From assembly GCA_035772735.1 (NCBI GenBank), contig JASDFA010000027.1, positions 33,338,001-33,402,000 of the forward strand: 64,000 bases of DNA. The letters are read 5' to 3'. Made by a program: the position numbers and the translations under genes. Source of the stretch: Datura wrightii (taxonomy: Eukaryota > Streptophyta > Magnoliopsida > Solanales > Solanaceae). The first letter of the stretch is position 1, and the number at the start of each line of letters is the position of its first letter. This document shows, in pieces, positions 11,640 through 22,714 of this stretch. The notes beneath the pieces are model-generated. The model had not been told where the DNA came from, did not search any database, and was given only the letters and a program-made list of their open reading frames with translations.

Positions 11640-12211
11640 TCATCACTTTCAAAATCATATAATAAACTCTAGCGTTGTGTCGTAACGACTAATATATTGA
11701 AACAAGTAATTATCGAGATTTTAAATAATTTTATATTTTTAATAGCTCGATTTTATATAAATATTTTGAAGCTATAAACCATACATAACAAGCCGTTACA
11801 AGAACTCACCAATGGATATGAATTTTCTCGGGACATAAAATTTTTTGGTGGTTAGAAAGAAATAACTTGATAATTAATTCACAGGGATGACGAATTCATT
11901 TAACGGATATTGAAAGCCAACATGTTATATTCCAAATAAGGAGATGTAGTTATTTTCAATGGAACTAAGAGTTTTATTTTATGATTAATATCGGATGATG
12001 ATTCGGCGACATGCAACTTGATGAAATCGGGGTCCTTGATGATTGAACACTATGATTTGTGTACAAGCTTGAATTGTTGAAGAGATTGAAGGGAGAGTTG
12101 TGAGAGGATGCAAATGATCACATCGTCACCCAAATTGGGGAAGAAGTCTATTCTTTAGTGAGGACTATTTGGCCTTGTGTTTACTTAGGGTTTTATGTTT
12201 TCTTTTTTCAT
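11640..12211 (-). pseudogene. Truncated F-box pseudogene, monomer C3
   Basis: Third C copy, with the same entry point in the FBA region and the same broken frame. A plus-strand open frame at 12169-12387 lies across its upstream flank and is not supported as a gene. Confidence 0.55.
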
Positions 12212-12221
12212 GTATAAATGT

Positions 12222-12250
12222 ACTAGTTTTGGGCACGTGTATTGCACATG
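12222..12250 (-). mobile_element. Helitron-like 3' terminus upstream of C3
   Basis: On the minus strand, ACATGTGCAATACACGTG, cccaaaa, then CTAGT ending at 12222. Identical in layout to the site at 3321. Confidence 0.45.
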
Positions 12251-12989
12251 TGTCCCATATTAATTTGCGTCGACCCACTCAAATAATATATATAAGTTCT
12301 ACGAAACACATTCATGTAATGAGTAGTAGAAAATATAACTCAGAAAATCACAAGTTCATTTTATCAAAGAGTTTTGGTGTTTCATGAGTTATTGTCGGTA
12401 GGCTATTTTATGAGTTGATTGTCAGTATGTAAGTAAGTCAGTGTCATCTATACCTGAAAATTGAAAATGTTAAATTTAATTAGGCTCACACAATATGTAA
12501 AGAGTTATTATTTATGTTTTTAGAGACATGTGGTATTATTTTTCAAGAGTAAGATTCACTTGTAAATATTTTACCTAGAAAAATTGGTAGCTTAACTGAC
12601 ATATAATGATATAATAGCATTATAAAGAGTAGAAAATAAAAGCAACAAAATAATAGCAGTAACAATAGTGTATTTGAGGCAGAACGAAGACAAATAAGAC
12701 AATGGGACAAAGACATCCAATTGTGTATGTTTATATAGAGCAGTGAAAAATGTGATAAGCATATGGGAAAAAATTAATACACTATGAAAAATATAAAGAA
12801 TTAGTAATAACTCAGGTAATTTATGTTGCTATTAAAATGAATTTAAAACTCGGATAACTAATTTACAATGATGAAAATGAGATGTACACATTTAGGGAGG
12901 AGCGAATGTGGAGCATTAATGTCTAGTACCATCTAATGAGACTGAATTTTTGTCAAAAAAGTGATTACTAACAGGAACTGTGTCAATCT

Positions 12990-13670
12990 TTTTAAGATTC
13001 ATTATTCACCATGTATATTCCATCAATGTAATGACTATCTTTTGCATGAACCACAAATGTGACAGCAATCTTATAATTATCACTATAAGTATCATATGTG
13101 AATACATATACCGTTGATTCATACTAACAAACACGTCGCAACACGTAAGGATTCGGTCTTTTGAATAACTTTATATTTTTAAAAAATTTGGATTTCTGAT
13201 AAATATTTTGAAGCGATACACCATACATAACACACCACACATAACACACCACTACTGGAATTTAATAATGAACATGAAATATCTTGAAATAAAAAAATAG
13301 CTTGGTGATTTGAGAGAAACAACTTAAAAAGTAACACACAATGATGATGCATTCATTGAATAGATGTGGAACTCCAACATGTTATATTTCAGATAAGGAA
13401 GTGATGTTATTTTTGACGACATTAATTAAAAGGATTTTTGGATAATTAATATCGAACAACGATTTGTCGATATGTAATATGATAAAATGGGGTCCTTGAT
13501 TATTAAACATCATGATTTGTGAATAATCATTAAATGTTGAATAGATTGAAGAGGGAGTTTTGAGAGGATACAAGTAATCACATCATCATCTAAACTGGAG
13601 AAGGAGTTTTTCTTGAGTGGGACTCATTGGACTTATGTTTACTTAGGGTTTTAGGTTTTCTTTTACATGT
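12990..13670 (-). pseudogene. F-box/FBA pseudogene, monomer D3
   Basis: Partner of D2. It differs by a local direct repeat near 13225-13250 (ataacacaccac occurs twice here, once in D2). A 63-residue open frame (13573-13382) is out of phase with the F-box. Confidence 0.55.
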
Positions 13671-13804
13671 GCGTGTGCGTGCCGCATTAATTATGGGCAC
13701 GTGCTTGCATGTGTGTCCCATATTAATTTATGTTGACTCGCTTAAACAATATATTTAAATTTTATGACACATATAAATTAAAGAGTAATAGAAAATATAA
13801 CTAC

Positions 13805-14387
13805 GAAAATTACACATTATATCATCACTATAAGAATCATACAATGAACTTTCATTGTATCGTAACGCCTAACACATTGAAACGCGTAATGATCAGACTT
13901 TTGATAATTTTATACTTTAAAATATTTGAATTTCATATAAATATTGCGAAGCTATGCAACATACATAACAAGTCGTTACAAGAATTTACCAGTAGATGTG
14001 AAATATCTTGGGACATAAAATAGTTTGGTGGTTATAGAAAAACAACTTAAGAATTAATACACATTGATGATGCGTTTGTTTAACGGATGTTGAAATCCAA
14101 CATGTTATATTCCAAACAAGGAGATGGACTTATTTCCGTTGAAACCAAGAGGATTTGTTTATGTTTAATATCGGATGATGATTCGTCGATATGCAAGTTG
14201 CTGAAATTGGGGTCCTTGATGATTGAACACCATAATTTGTATACAATCTTGAATTGTTGAAGAGATTGAAGGGGGAGTTTTGAGAGAATGCAAGTGATCA
14301 CATTATTACCCAAATTAGGGAAGGTGTTTTTTCTTGAGTTGGAACTAATTTGACTTGTATTTACTTAGGATTTTATATTTTTTTCAT
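13805..14387 (-). pseudogene. Truncated F-box pseudogene, monomer E3 (F-box half open)
   Basis: This is the cleanest F-box of the E type. A frame from 14313 to 14080 (77 codons) contains NNVITCILSKLPLQSLQQ, then FKIVYKLWCSIIKDPNF and an H-I-D-E-S-S-S-D stretch, before stopping after the first part of the interdomain region. The FBA C-terminus is missing as in all C and E monomers. An F-box-only peptide is conceivable, but no complete gene structure is visible. Confidence 0.6.
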
Positions 14388-14682
14388 GTATAAATATACT
14401 AATTTTAGCACGTGCATTGCACATATATCCCATATTAATATGTGTTGACTCACTCAAATAATATATATAAATTCTATGAAACACATTTGTGTAATGAGTA
14501 ATAGAAAATGTAACTACGAAAATTACAAGTTCATTTTACTGAATTGTGTAGGTGTTTCATGAGTTATTATCGGTGAACTGCTTGATGAGTTTATTATTGG
14601 TATGTAAGTTAATCGATGTCATCTAAACCTGAAAATTAAAATTGTTAAATTTACTTAGGCTCGCACAATATGTAAAGAGTTA

Positions 14683-15526
14683 TTATTTGTGTTTTTAGGG
14701 ACATTTGATATTACTTGTCAAGAGTAAGATTCACTTGTCAATGTTCTATCTAGAGAACTTGGTAGCTTATTTGACACGTAATGATCTAGTAGCATTAGAA
14801 AGAGTAGAAAACAAAAACAACAAAATAATAGCACTGAGAACAGTTAATTTGAGGAAAGAAGAAGACAAATAAGACAATGAGACAAAAACATCCAATTGTT
14901 TACATTTATATAGTGCAGTGAATAATGTGATATGGGTACGGAAAAAATTAATAAACGAAAAAGTGAAAAACATAAATATTTAGTAATAACTAACGCAATT
15001 TACTATGCTATTAAAACGAAATTTAAAATTCATATAATTAATTTACTATCAAGAAAATAAATCGCATACATTTACTGAGGAGTGAATATGGAGCATTAAT
15101 GTCTAGTACCATCTGATGAGACTCAATATTAGAAAAACAAGTGATAACCAACAGAAATAGTGTCAATTTTTTTCAAGACTCATTATGCACCAAATATTTT
15201 TCAAAAATGTAATGACTATTCTTTGCATTAATCACAAATGTGGCAACTATCTTATAATCATCACTATAAGAATCATGCTCGTACCCATAATACATCGATT
15301 CATAATGACAAGTACGTTGCAACACGTGAGGATTGGGCTTTTGAATAATTTTATATTTTAAAATTTTTGGATTTCATATAAATATTGTGAAATTATACAC
15401 CATACATAACAATTCATTACAAGAACTCACCCCTAGAAATGAAGTATCTTGGGACATAAAATAGTTTGGTAGTAAGAGAGAAACAACTTCAGAATTAATA
15501 CACAGTGATGATGCATTCATTTTATG
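14683..15526 (-). repeat. F-box higher-order repeat, copy 4 (truncated monomer A)
   Basis: The sequence matches A copies at 1 and 8921 up to 15526. It then switches abruptly to unrelated AT-rich sequence beginning aaaaagttgtat. The break falls within the F-box reading frame, so the N-terminal F-box half is absent from this copy. Confidence 0.8.
15160..15526 (-). pseudogene. F-box pseudogene fragment, monomer A4
   Basis: Only the FBA half of monomer A remains, because the copy is cut at 15526. The open frame 15565-15374 reads from the foreign sequence into the A frame (NASSLCINSEVVSLLLPNYF, then MSQDTSFLGVSSC). The N-terminal F-box is lost. Confidence 0.65.
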
Positions 15527-15738
15527 AAAAAGTTGTATATTGATATGTAAAATTGTAGTCTTCAAGGGTTTTGTTTGTTGTTATTGTTAGAAGTTCTCAA
15601 GTTTTTTTTTTCCCTCAGATTTTCAGAGATTATTACTATGATCTGTTCGGTATGAACTTTTCATACTTACTACTTTAAAAATACAGAAATATTAGGTCAG
15701 AATAAAAGTGATTTGGTAAAGTTATTTGTCTCCATATA

Positions 15739-15815
<77 letters not shown>

Positions 15816-17308
15816 TATTGTATTTCTCTGAATCTTGATTCATCATTTACTTTCAAGAAATAAATTTTTAGTGTAGGTATTGTATTATTTTTTCTCGGTT
15901 AAAATATGACAAGGAATGTTAAATAAAAAAAATTAATATGAAACATGTCTATAGTGGATATTAAAATATGAGCAATGATAGAAGGAATTAGCAGAAACAG
16001 AAATTAATTTTTAGGATATTTCATATGATTAGTAAGAGGTGAAGGCTAATTGATTTAATAACTCAAGAAAAGATAATAATTTTTGAAGGGTACATATACA
16101 AAAAAGAATAAATGTATAAACAGTTACAACTCTATGATATAAATATATAAATTATCTCTTAAAGAAGAATTATATATGTGTAATTTAAGATAATATATGG
16201 TTATATCGTAAATTCTTTAAAAATAAAAAGATTATAATATTTGGTTGAAAGAGTTATTAAATATGTAACTACATATAATTGGTGCTACTTGAACTCGAAA
16301 AATGTCCCACAATTATTTTTATTGGATGGACAAAGAGGATGACAGAACTTTGATTTTCTAAGCTCTCTAAATTTATAATTATATATGTGTATAATTTTTT
16401 ATTATTTACAAGGATGATACAAATTAAATAATATATATAAAAATAGGGTAGATCCAAAAAATATAAAATTATAAGAGCAATCAAAAGTCCTGATCATTAA
16501 TATTTTTTAAAAAAAATTAAGTACATTGGTTGATATACTTTATTAGCATGTGATCTTTTATATTCTAAAATATATTGGAGATAAAGAAGATAACCAATTA
16601 TAAATAAAACTATTTATGAAGTAAGTTTTTAGTGTTTGATATATCACGTAAATTATGAAAAAAATAATTAATAAAAAAAAGTTAATTTTTGAAATTTTTC
16701 ATAAAATTAATATAAGGAGAAAGGGAAACTAACTTGATTATTCTAAAGACGGGTAATAATAATAATTATTTTTTTGGAGAAACTAAAGAAATAAAATTAA
16801 GAAAATAAAAAATAATAGGTGAAGAATGGAATTACATAAGAAAATTATTAAAATAAAAAAGTAAAAAAAGATTGATACTCAAGAAAAGTAACAAAAAAAA
16901 AAAGATTTCAAAAATGTCAAGAAGGTAACGAAGATACAATCAAATAAGAATTTTTTTTACTTTTTTTTCTTAATTAAAAATTTAAAATTATTTTTAAAAA
17001 ATTAATTTTTTTTAGAAATTTTAAGAAAATATTAAAATGTACAAATTAAAATTTTACGCATTTGTCATATCAATGACATATGATTCTTGTGATATAGTAT
17101 GAGCTAGGAGAATCAAAATTAAGAAGGGTCACTTATTTGATATTGATTTTATTAAAAAAATTATTATCAACCATGAAAATGTCGAGAAAAGACAAATTGA
17201 TCAATGAGTCAAGATTAATTTTTTAATTAAAATTATTAATAATTATTATTTAATTATATTTTAATTTTACTTGATTGACAGTGTCAAGCACGGACAAGTT
17301 TACTAGTA
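15527..17308. mobile_element. AT-rich insertion in the F-box array, possible decayed Helitron
   Basis: The array sequence is broken at 15526 (monomer A) and resumes at 17309 with the 3' flank of another monomer. The inserted 1.78 kb is very AT-rich and has no coding capacity I recognise; the minus-strand 71-codon frame at 16484-16269 looks fortuitous. The right end reads TTGACAGTGTCAAG (6-bp inverted repeat around one base), then about 15 bases, then CTAGT at the junction, resembling a Helitron 3' end. No terminal inverted repeats or target duplication are evident, because array sequence is missing across the junction. Confidence 0.4.
15740..15815. repeat. (TA)n microsatellite
   Basis: An almost uninterrupted TA dinucleotide run of about 75 bases lies inside the AT-rich insertion. 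Confidence 0.95.
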
Positions 17309-17440
17309 AGACAATGAGACAAAGATATACTATTGTGTATGTTTATATAGAGCAATGAAAAATGTGATAAAGGTATGAGAAAAACTAATACACGGAAAAG
17401 TGAAAAATATTAATAATTAGTCATAATTAAGGTATTTTTT
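17309..17440 (-). repeat. F-box monomer F, 3' flank (left of LINE)
   Basis: The sequence aagacaatgagacaaag, then tgtttatatagagcaatgaaaa, matches the 3' flank of monomers D and A. It breaks off at 17440 and continues after the LINE at 22524, so this is the left piece of monomer F. Confidence 0.75.
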
Positions 17441-17896
17441 AATTAAATTTACCCATAAGTGGGCCTTTTATTAGCTGAAAATTAATTAAAAAAACATAAT
17501 TCATGTCATGACCGACCTAAATTATAAGCATCAAATATTATTCGTTGATACTATCTTCCCCAGTAGAACCCTACTCTTTGTCTGTATCTAACAATTAGGA
17601 AAGTCCAGTTTGTCTTCCTTGCTGCACTCCAGCCAGAGCATTTGATGATGATCGGGATGTTCATGAGCACACCGATTTTGAATCTTCCATCGGCCTATTG
17701 TGTTGCTTTCCTCCGAGTTGAGCCCTCTTTGTCCTTGTTGTTCTTTATTATTCTTCAAATCCATTTAGATCAATCTGTGTAAATATATCTGAAACTGAAA
17801 CATTCTTTCTTGCAAGCCTTTTATCTATATTGTTGTCTGTGGTGTGTCCATTTTGTGTTTTGTAGCTAAAAGAAACATTATCTTTACATGCAAATG

Positions 17897-18607
17897 CTAT
17901 ACTATTATTGTCACTTGACCTTCTCCCCTTCTTTTGATTATTGATTTTGTCTTGATTCTCAAATGTAGAATTTGATATTTGTCACTGTTAATTATCTTCC
18001 TAGCTAAATTTGACAAATCTGAAAAAGAATTACATTCAAGTCTTCCTGGGATTTTAAATGCCAAATTAGCTATGCAATCGGCCAATTTATTACCTTCTCT
18101 AAAAATGTGTTGAATCTGGACTTGATACATTTACGATATGCTCCTTATGTCCTCCATAATCACTGCTATATTCTATGGTATTTCCTAAACTCTAGTGAGG
18201 ATTATATGTAGCACTAAGGAATCAGTTTCCAAGCATACTTGATTAATTCCTTCTACTGCACTATATACTAAGGCTTCCTTAATTGCAACAACTTCTGCTT
18301 CAATGTTAGTAACCTCTTATATTTCCTCTTCCTGTGCATATATTTGGTCTCCCATATGATTTCTTAGACAAAAAAGCATAAGTACTCCTATCTGGATTAC
18401 TTCTAGATGCCCCATATGTGTTGCATTTAACACCTCCTCTCCATGGTGGTTTCCAAGTTACTGGTAAGTAATACAGTTTTGGTCTGTATTTTCCAACAAT
18501 TCCAGAATTTTTGGCCAACCTATAGGTAGAATCAAACTAGGATAGATGATTCTCCCTAATCTCCAGATGTCTATGTTAATCTTAAACACAAGACTATTAT
18601 ATGATAG
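17897..18607 (-). pseudogene. LINE ORF2 C-terminal RNase H domain, disrupted
   Basis: Read on the minus strand from 18607, a frame gives SYNSLVFKINIDIWRLGRI and PIGWPKILELLE. This is the linker typical of plant LINE ORF2 and continues from the segment right of the solo LTR. It is followed by WKPPWRGGVKCNTYGASRSN (18460-18400; the family Asp-Gly-Ala is Tyr-Gly-Ala here, so a catalytic Asp is lost) and HIFREGNKLADCIANLA (18090-18040). Frameshifts separate the pieces. The part from 17890 to 17441 is 3' UTR with no coding signal. Confidence 0.75.
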
Positions 18608-19929
18608 TGTCTTTCAATTTTCTCGATCCAAATGATCGTGATTGGCACCCACACTAATCCCCTGGTGGGCGAACCAACGATTCCCAATAAGCCCCCAAAC
18701 ATTAAACTTTCAAAAAGAGATAAGAGCTATAATTAATGAAAGGCTTCATCAGAAGCAATAATCGACTTTTTACAACCAAACCAAACGAAACTAAATTAAT
18801 CCCAATACCTGAAAGTCATTGTACAAGATTTCTGCTTACAACTCTAAGAATGTTTGAAACTAAAAACAAAGGAAATAAATGTCCGGAAGATAAGGACATC
18901 TTCAAAATAGGGGAGTGACATTACCTCCTTATTCTGCTCACCTTTCCACGAACTGCTGCTGCTTATAGGCTAGGACGTGTAGAACTGCATGGGTCGAACC
19001 CTACACTCAGAAAAGAAGTATAAGCGTAGGGTCAGTACATAACACGGTACTGGCAGGCATCATAGGCCGACCTCACATAATAACTTGTAAACATATCAGC
19101 AATGACATAAAACAAGTCTTAACATCATACAGAAGTACAGAAATCAATTCAAGTGCACTGTATCTAACACAGGTGATAGCCGACCTGCTCACTAGATTGG
19201 GCCCTCCGCTGCAGCGGTCACTTGATCGCTACAGCGTCTCACCGCAGTGGAAGGATTTATACTGTAGCGGTACTGCCTTAGGTAGTAGCTCGATTTAGCT
19301 GCACCGTCAACAATTCATTAGTTCATCAATTCAACAGTTCATCAGTTTACATATTCTACATATCAATTTAACTATCACACCAATCTGAGATCAATAAATA
19401 GCAAATCTTTATCCCGTACAATTGCAACAGGTAATTACAAGCAAAAATATACTCAACAATTTTCTAACATCATAACCGTGTCACACTTAGAATCAGATTC
19501 ATGTCTTTCATTTTAAATAACATAACAAAGTCCAAGTTTTCCTATAACTACTTCGCACATTCTTCATTCATTCTTACATATAAGTACAGCGCAACAAAAA
19601 CAAAGTAAAACATAGGGTGACATGTCAGGACACGCCTTCTCCATGTCCCCGTTACCACTCAAAATTCAGAAACTCAGTGTACACACATGCCAGAGGGTCT
19701 TAGTTTGCCTTTCCAGTCATGACCTGCAGGGGACTCTAGAAATTCATGTACTGTGCCGACGTGGCACCCGCTCCCACTCATATGCTCGTGCAAATTCTCC
19801 CCTAGAACACGAGCCACTCAACAGTATCGCTCGCCCGAATGCTCCCCTCAAGCACGAGCCACTCATCTCAAGTTATTTTTATTATCCAAATCATTCTTCA
19901 TCCATTAAATATAACAGGATATAATTCAT

Positions 19930-19965
<36 letters not shown>

Positions 19966-21045
19966 GTAATTCAACACTTAGGAGTCTACATCCCACTCCC
20001 TCAGTTGCACAGATATAGATCATTGATTCACATTGTAGCATTCTTTAAAAGAAATTCACTTCACAATTCAATGAAATTTACACAAAAGCTCATAATCTCA
20101 TATTAACATAATCTCTCCTAATAATTCAAATAAATCATTTAACAATAGCAAAGACCAATCTCATATCATTATCACACATGTATACAAGTAATTATACAGG
20201 GTTTAACCTTCTAACTATAACATACCTCGAAATTTAAAGATAACGATTCGGCTACTTAGCGGGAGCCTTGCCCTTCCTCAAAGCTTTGGATCATCTAAAA
20301 TCTACATAACAAGAGTAATTCATTACTTACTCTTAAATCATGGATCTAATTAGATTCAACCCTCCCCTTCGGGGTGTTTTTGAAAGTAAAACCCTAATTC
20401 TACTCGATTCTAGTTTCAATTTCCCGTGTAACCCTCATTCCCCACACGTAATTCTAGGGGATTAATAAAAAATCTTCAAACATCAACCCAAATCACCCCT
20501 AATCATCCCACGATCATGCCTAGGTTAACAACCTAGGGTTCTTCTCTATAAAACTTTCACCATTAAAGGTCCAAAAGAAATCTAGGATCAACACTAATTG
20601 TAGTAGAGATAGAAGAATCGAAATTCTTACCTTAGGAGAATAATTCACTACTCTGGAGAGATTTTTCGTTCTCTAGTCCTTCTGATAAAGTTTTTGGAGT
20701 AATGGGATAAAAACTCTATAATTCCCACTTAAACCCACTTTATGACTCCCGTCGTCCGCTGTAGCGGTCACATTTCTGCTACAGCAGACCCACTACAGTG
20801 ATCAAAGTGTCGCTACGGCGATTCCAGTGGTTATTTCCTAACTTTGCCATGGCTGGACTCCGACCACTATCACAGTTTCACTGCAGCGGAAATTCCACCA
20901 TGGCAGTAGTCCCCCAAACTGGTCGCCACCTAAAATCAATCAGTTTCACACTTAAAATATTTTACAGCATATTATGTTCCTTCCTTAGCCTGTTTTCAGT
21001 GTTCTAGGTCCCTAAGCATCCCGTAACGACGTCCAGGTCATTACA
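18608..21045 (-). mobile_element. Solo LTR (gypsy, about 2.44 kb) nested in the LINE
   Basis: The segment starts TGTC and ends TTACA on the plus strand, so on the minus strand it starts TGTAATGACC like the gypsy LTR at 56868-59227. Shared landmarks include gatcgtgattggcacccaca near the left end, the CCGCTGCAGCGG block, the cagtcatgacctgcaggggac block (19716) and the right-hand cgctgtagcggtcacatttc block. LINE coding sequence resumes on both sides, but no gag or pol is present, so this is a solo LTR. I could not find a clean 5-bp target duplication. Small open frames inside (for example 19622-19924 and 20798-21007) are LTR sequence, not genes. Confidence 0.75.
19929..19966. repeat. (CA)n(TA)n microsatellite inside the solo LTR
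   Basis: A run of CA dinucleotides passes directly into TA dinucleotides. The related LTR at 56868-59227 lacks it, so it arose after divergence. Confidence 0.9.
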
Positions 21046-22523
21046 TCCATGCTTTATGTTGTTTCTCCTCTTCCGTGGATTCCATATGATGATTGCTGGG
21101 ATGGCTCTCAATATTGGTCTCAGTTTTGAAGTACATGTTGTTGTGCACCACTTAATCATGACCTGAGAGAGTTGTAGTCCTTCTAGATGTATACCTGCAA
21201 CATTAGCAAATAGCTTCCGTAGTTTGCAGCTATGGAAAGTTAAGAAAAGATGAGATATAGTCTCTGATTCATATTTGACTGCAGCACCAACATCTTGATG
21301 CAATGTTTATCTTCATATGTTAAAAAACATCATCAACTGGTATTCTAAACTTTCATGTCCTCTACAGAAAAAAGCCATTTTGAAAGGAAGCCCCTTGTTC
21401 CAAATGAGCTTAAAGATTTCTTCATTGTTGTCTTTTTTCCTTATGTATTCCCAAACACTCCTAACAATAAACTTTCTAAGTTGCTCTAACATTCAGACTG
21501 GCTTGTCTAGTATTTTGTTAGGAGTAGGATGAGGAATATTTCCAATGATGTACTGCACATATTCTTCTAGAACTATATCTCTTAGCTTTTGAAAACACCA
21601 TCCCTGTACATTTGCAAAATGAGAAACCTCAATTTCATCTTCCTTAATAATATAATACAGAGCTCCAATAGAAGTCCAATTATCAAACAGAAAGCTTGAA
21701 TCACCTCCCCAATCTGCAAACTTAATTTGGTATTCAGTCAACTCCCTTAACTGAACTAACTTTTTCCATATTATAGATGCCCCTTTATTGTGAGCAATAA
21801 CTGGATGGAGTTTCTTATGGTACTTATTTATCATGAAAGTTTCCCATGGAGAAGGCCTACTTCTTAAATTCTACCATAATTTGCAAAAGAGGGCATTAGA
21901 AACATCAAAAACAGATTTGAAACCATCCCCCTTCATCCTTAGGTAGGCACAAATTGTCCCAATTCACCCAATGTCTGCTCCTTTCATCATTTTTATTATT
22001 CCAAAAGAACCTAGCAAACATATTATAAAGCTTCCTTATTATCCCTATAGGAGGATTTGTTGCTGACAATAGATGAATAGGTATTCCTTTCAGTACATGA
22101 TTTATCAAAATATATTTACCACCATAAGATAGAAGTTTTCGTTTTCACCCTTGAATCCTATTACCAATTTTCTTCACCAAGACATCATAGTATCTGATCG
22201 TGTTCCTTCCACAGAATATAGGACAGCCTAGGTAAATGAATGGAAAAGTACCTTGCTTTATCCTAGTCACCCTTTTTTATTCTGGAAATGATGCTAGGGA
22301 CCACTTTTTCATGAACATAAAAGGCACTGATATTCAGATTGATCAACTGACTTGATTCTGCCTCATACTTCCTTAAAACTGAAATCATAAGTTGTATAGA
22401 CTTCTCCTCTGCTGATACAAATAGTATTGTATCATCTGCATAGGTTAGGTGATTAATTTTTCCACTCCACTTAGGAACTCCAAACCCTTGAAACTCTTCT
22501 AGTTCTTTCAAAGCATTAAGTTA
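21046..22523 (-). pseudogene. LINE ORF2 reverse transcriptase and downstream region, disrupted
   Basis: From 22523 the minus strand gives ELEEFQGFGVPKW, then INHLTYADDTILFVSA (the YADD catalytic Asp pair is intact). After a frameshift it continues with FPFIYLGCPIF and ILINHVLKGIPIHLLSA, then FWNNKNDERSRHWVNWDNL, then WKKLVQLRELTEYQIKFADW, and near 21250 the ETISHLFLTFHSCK zinc-knuckle-like region. The RT lacks its fingers and part of the palm upstream of YADD, so it is not functional. At least three frames are used. Confidence 0.82.
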
Positions 22524-22714
22524 CAAGGATGAAAAAAAAACTAGAATAATTAAGGTAATTTACATTGCTATTAAAAAAATTTAAAAACTCGAAAAATTAA
22601 GTTACAATGATGAGAAAAACTGCATACATTTGGGGAGGAGTGAATGGAACATTAATGTATAGTACCATCTAATGAGACTCAATTTTGGACAAACGTGATA
22701 ACCAACACGAACAG

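Larger units (their letters stand above)
8921..14682 (-). repeat. F-box higher-order repeat, copy 3 (complete A-B-C-D-E, 5762 bp)
   Basis: This is the only copy with all five monomers complete at both ends: A 8921, B 10386, C about 11640, D 12508, E about 13805. It can serve as the reference unit. The next A starts at 14683, giving a period of 5762 bp. Corresponding monomers in copies 2 and 3 are far more alike than neighbouring monomers within a copy, which is the signature of a higher-order repeat. Confidence 0.88.
17441..22523 (-). mobile_element. 5'-truncated L1-type LINE carrying a nested solo LTR
   Basis: Coding remnants on the minus strand run in order from an RT fragment with YADD (about 22440), through the region after the RT and a zinc-finger-like region (21834-21046), to an RNase H domain (18607-17897). 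This is the ORF2 order of plant L1 LINEs. The 5' part of ORF2 and all of ORF1 are absent, as expected from incomplete target-primed reverse transcription. The left end has a short T run (17435-17440), which is the poly(A) end on the minus strand. Array sequence ataattaaggta is found on both sides (17425-17433 and 22546-22557), consistent with a decayed target-site duplication. Without the nested LTR the LINE is about 2.65 kb. Confidence 0.8.

Noticed and set aside
17425..22557. A precise LINE target-site duplication
   Set aside because: ataattaaggta occurs on both sides, but the flanking alignment is imperfect, so length and limits cannot be stated.
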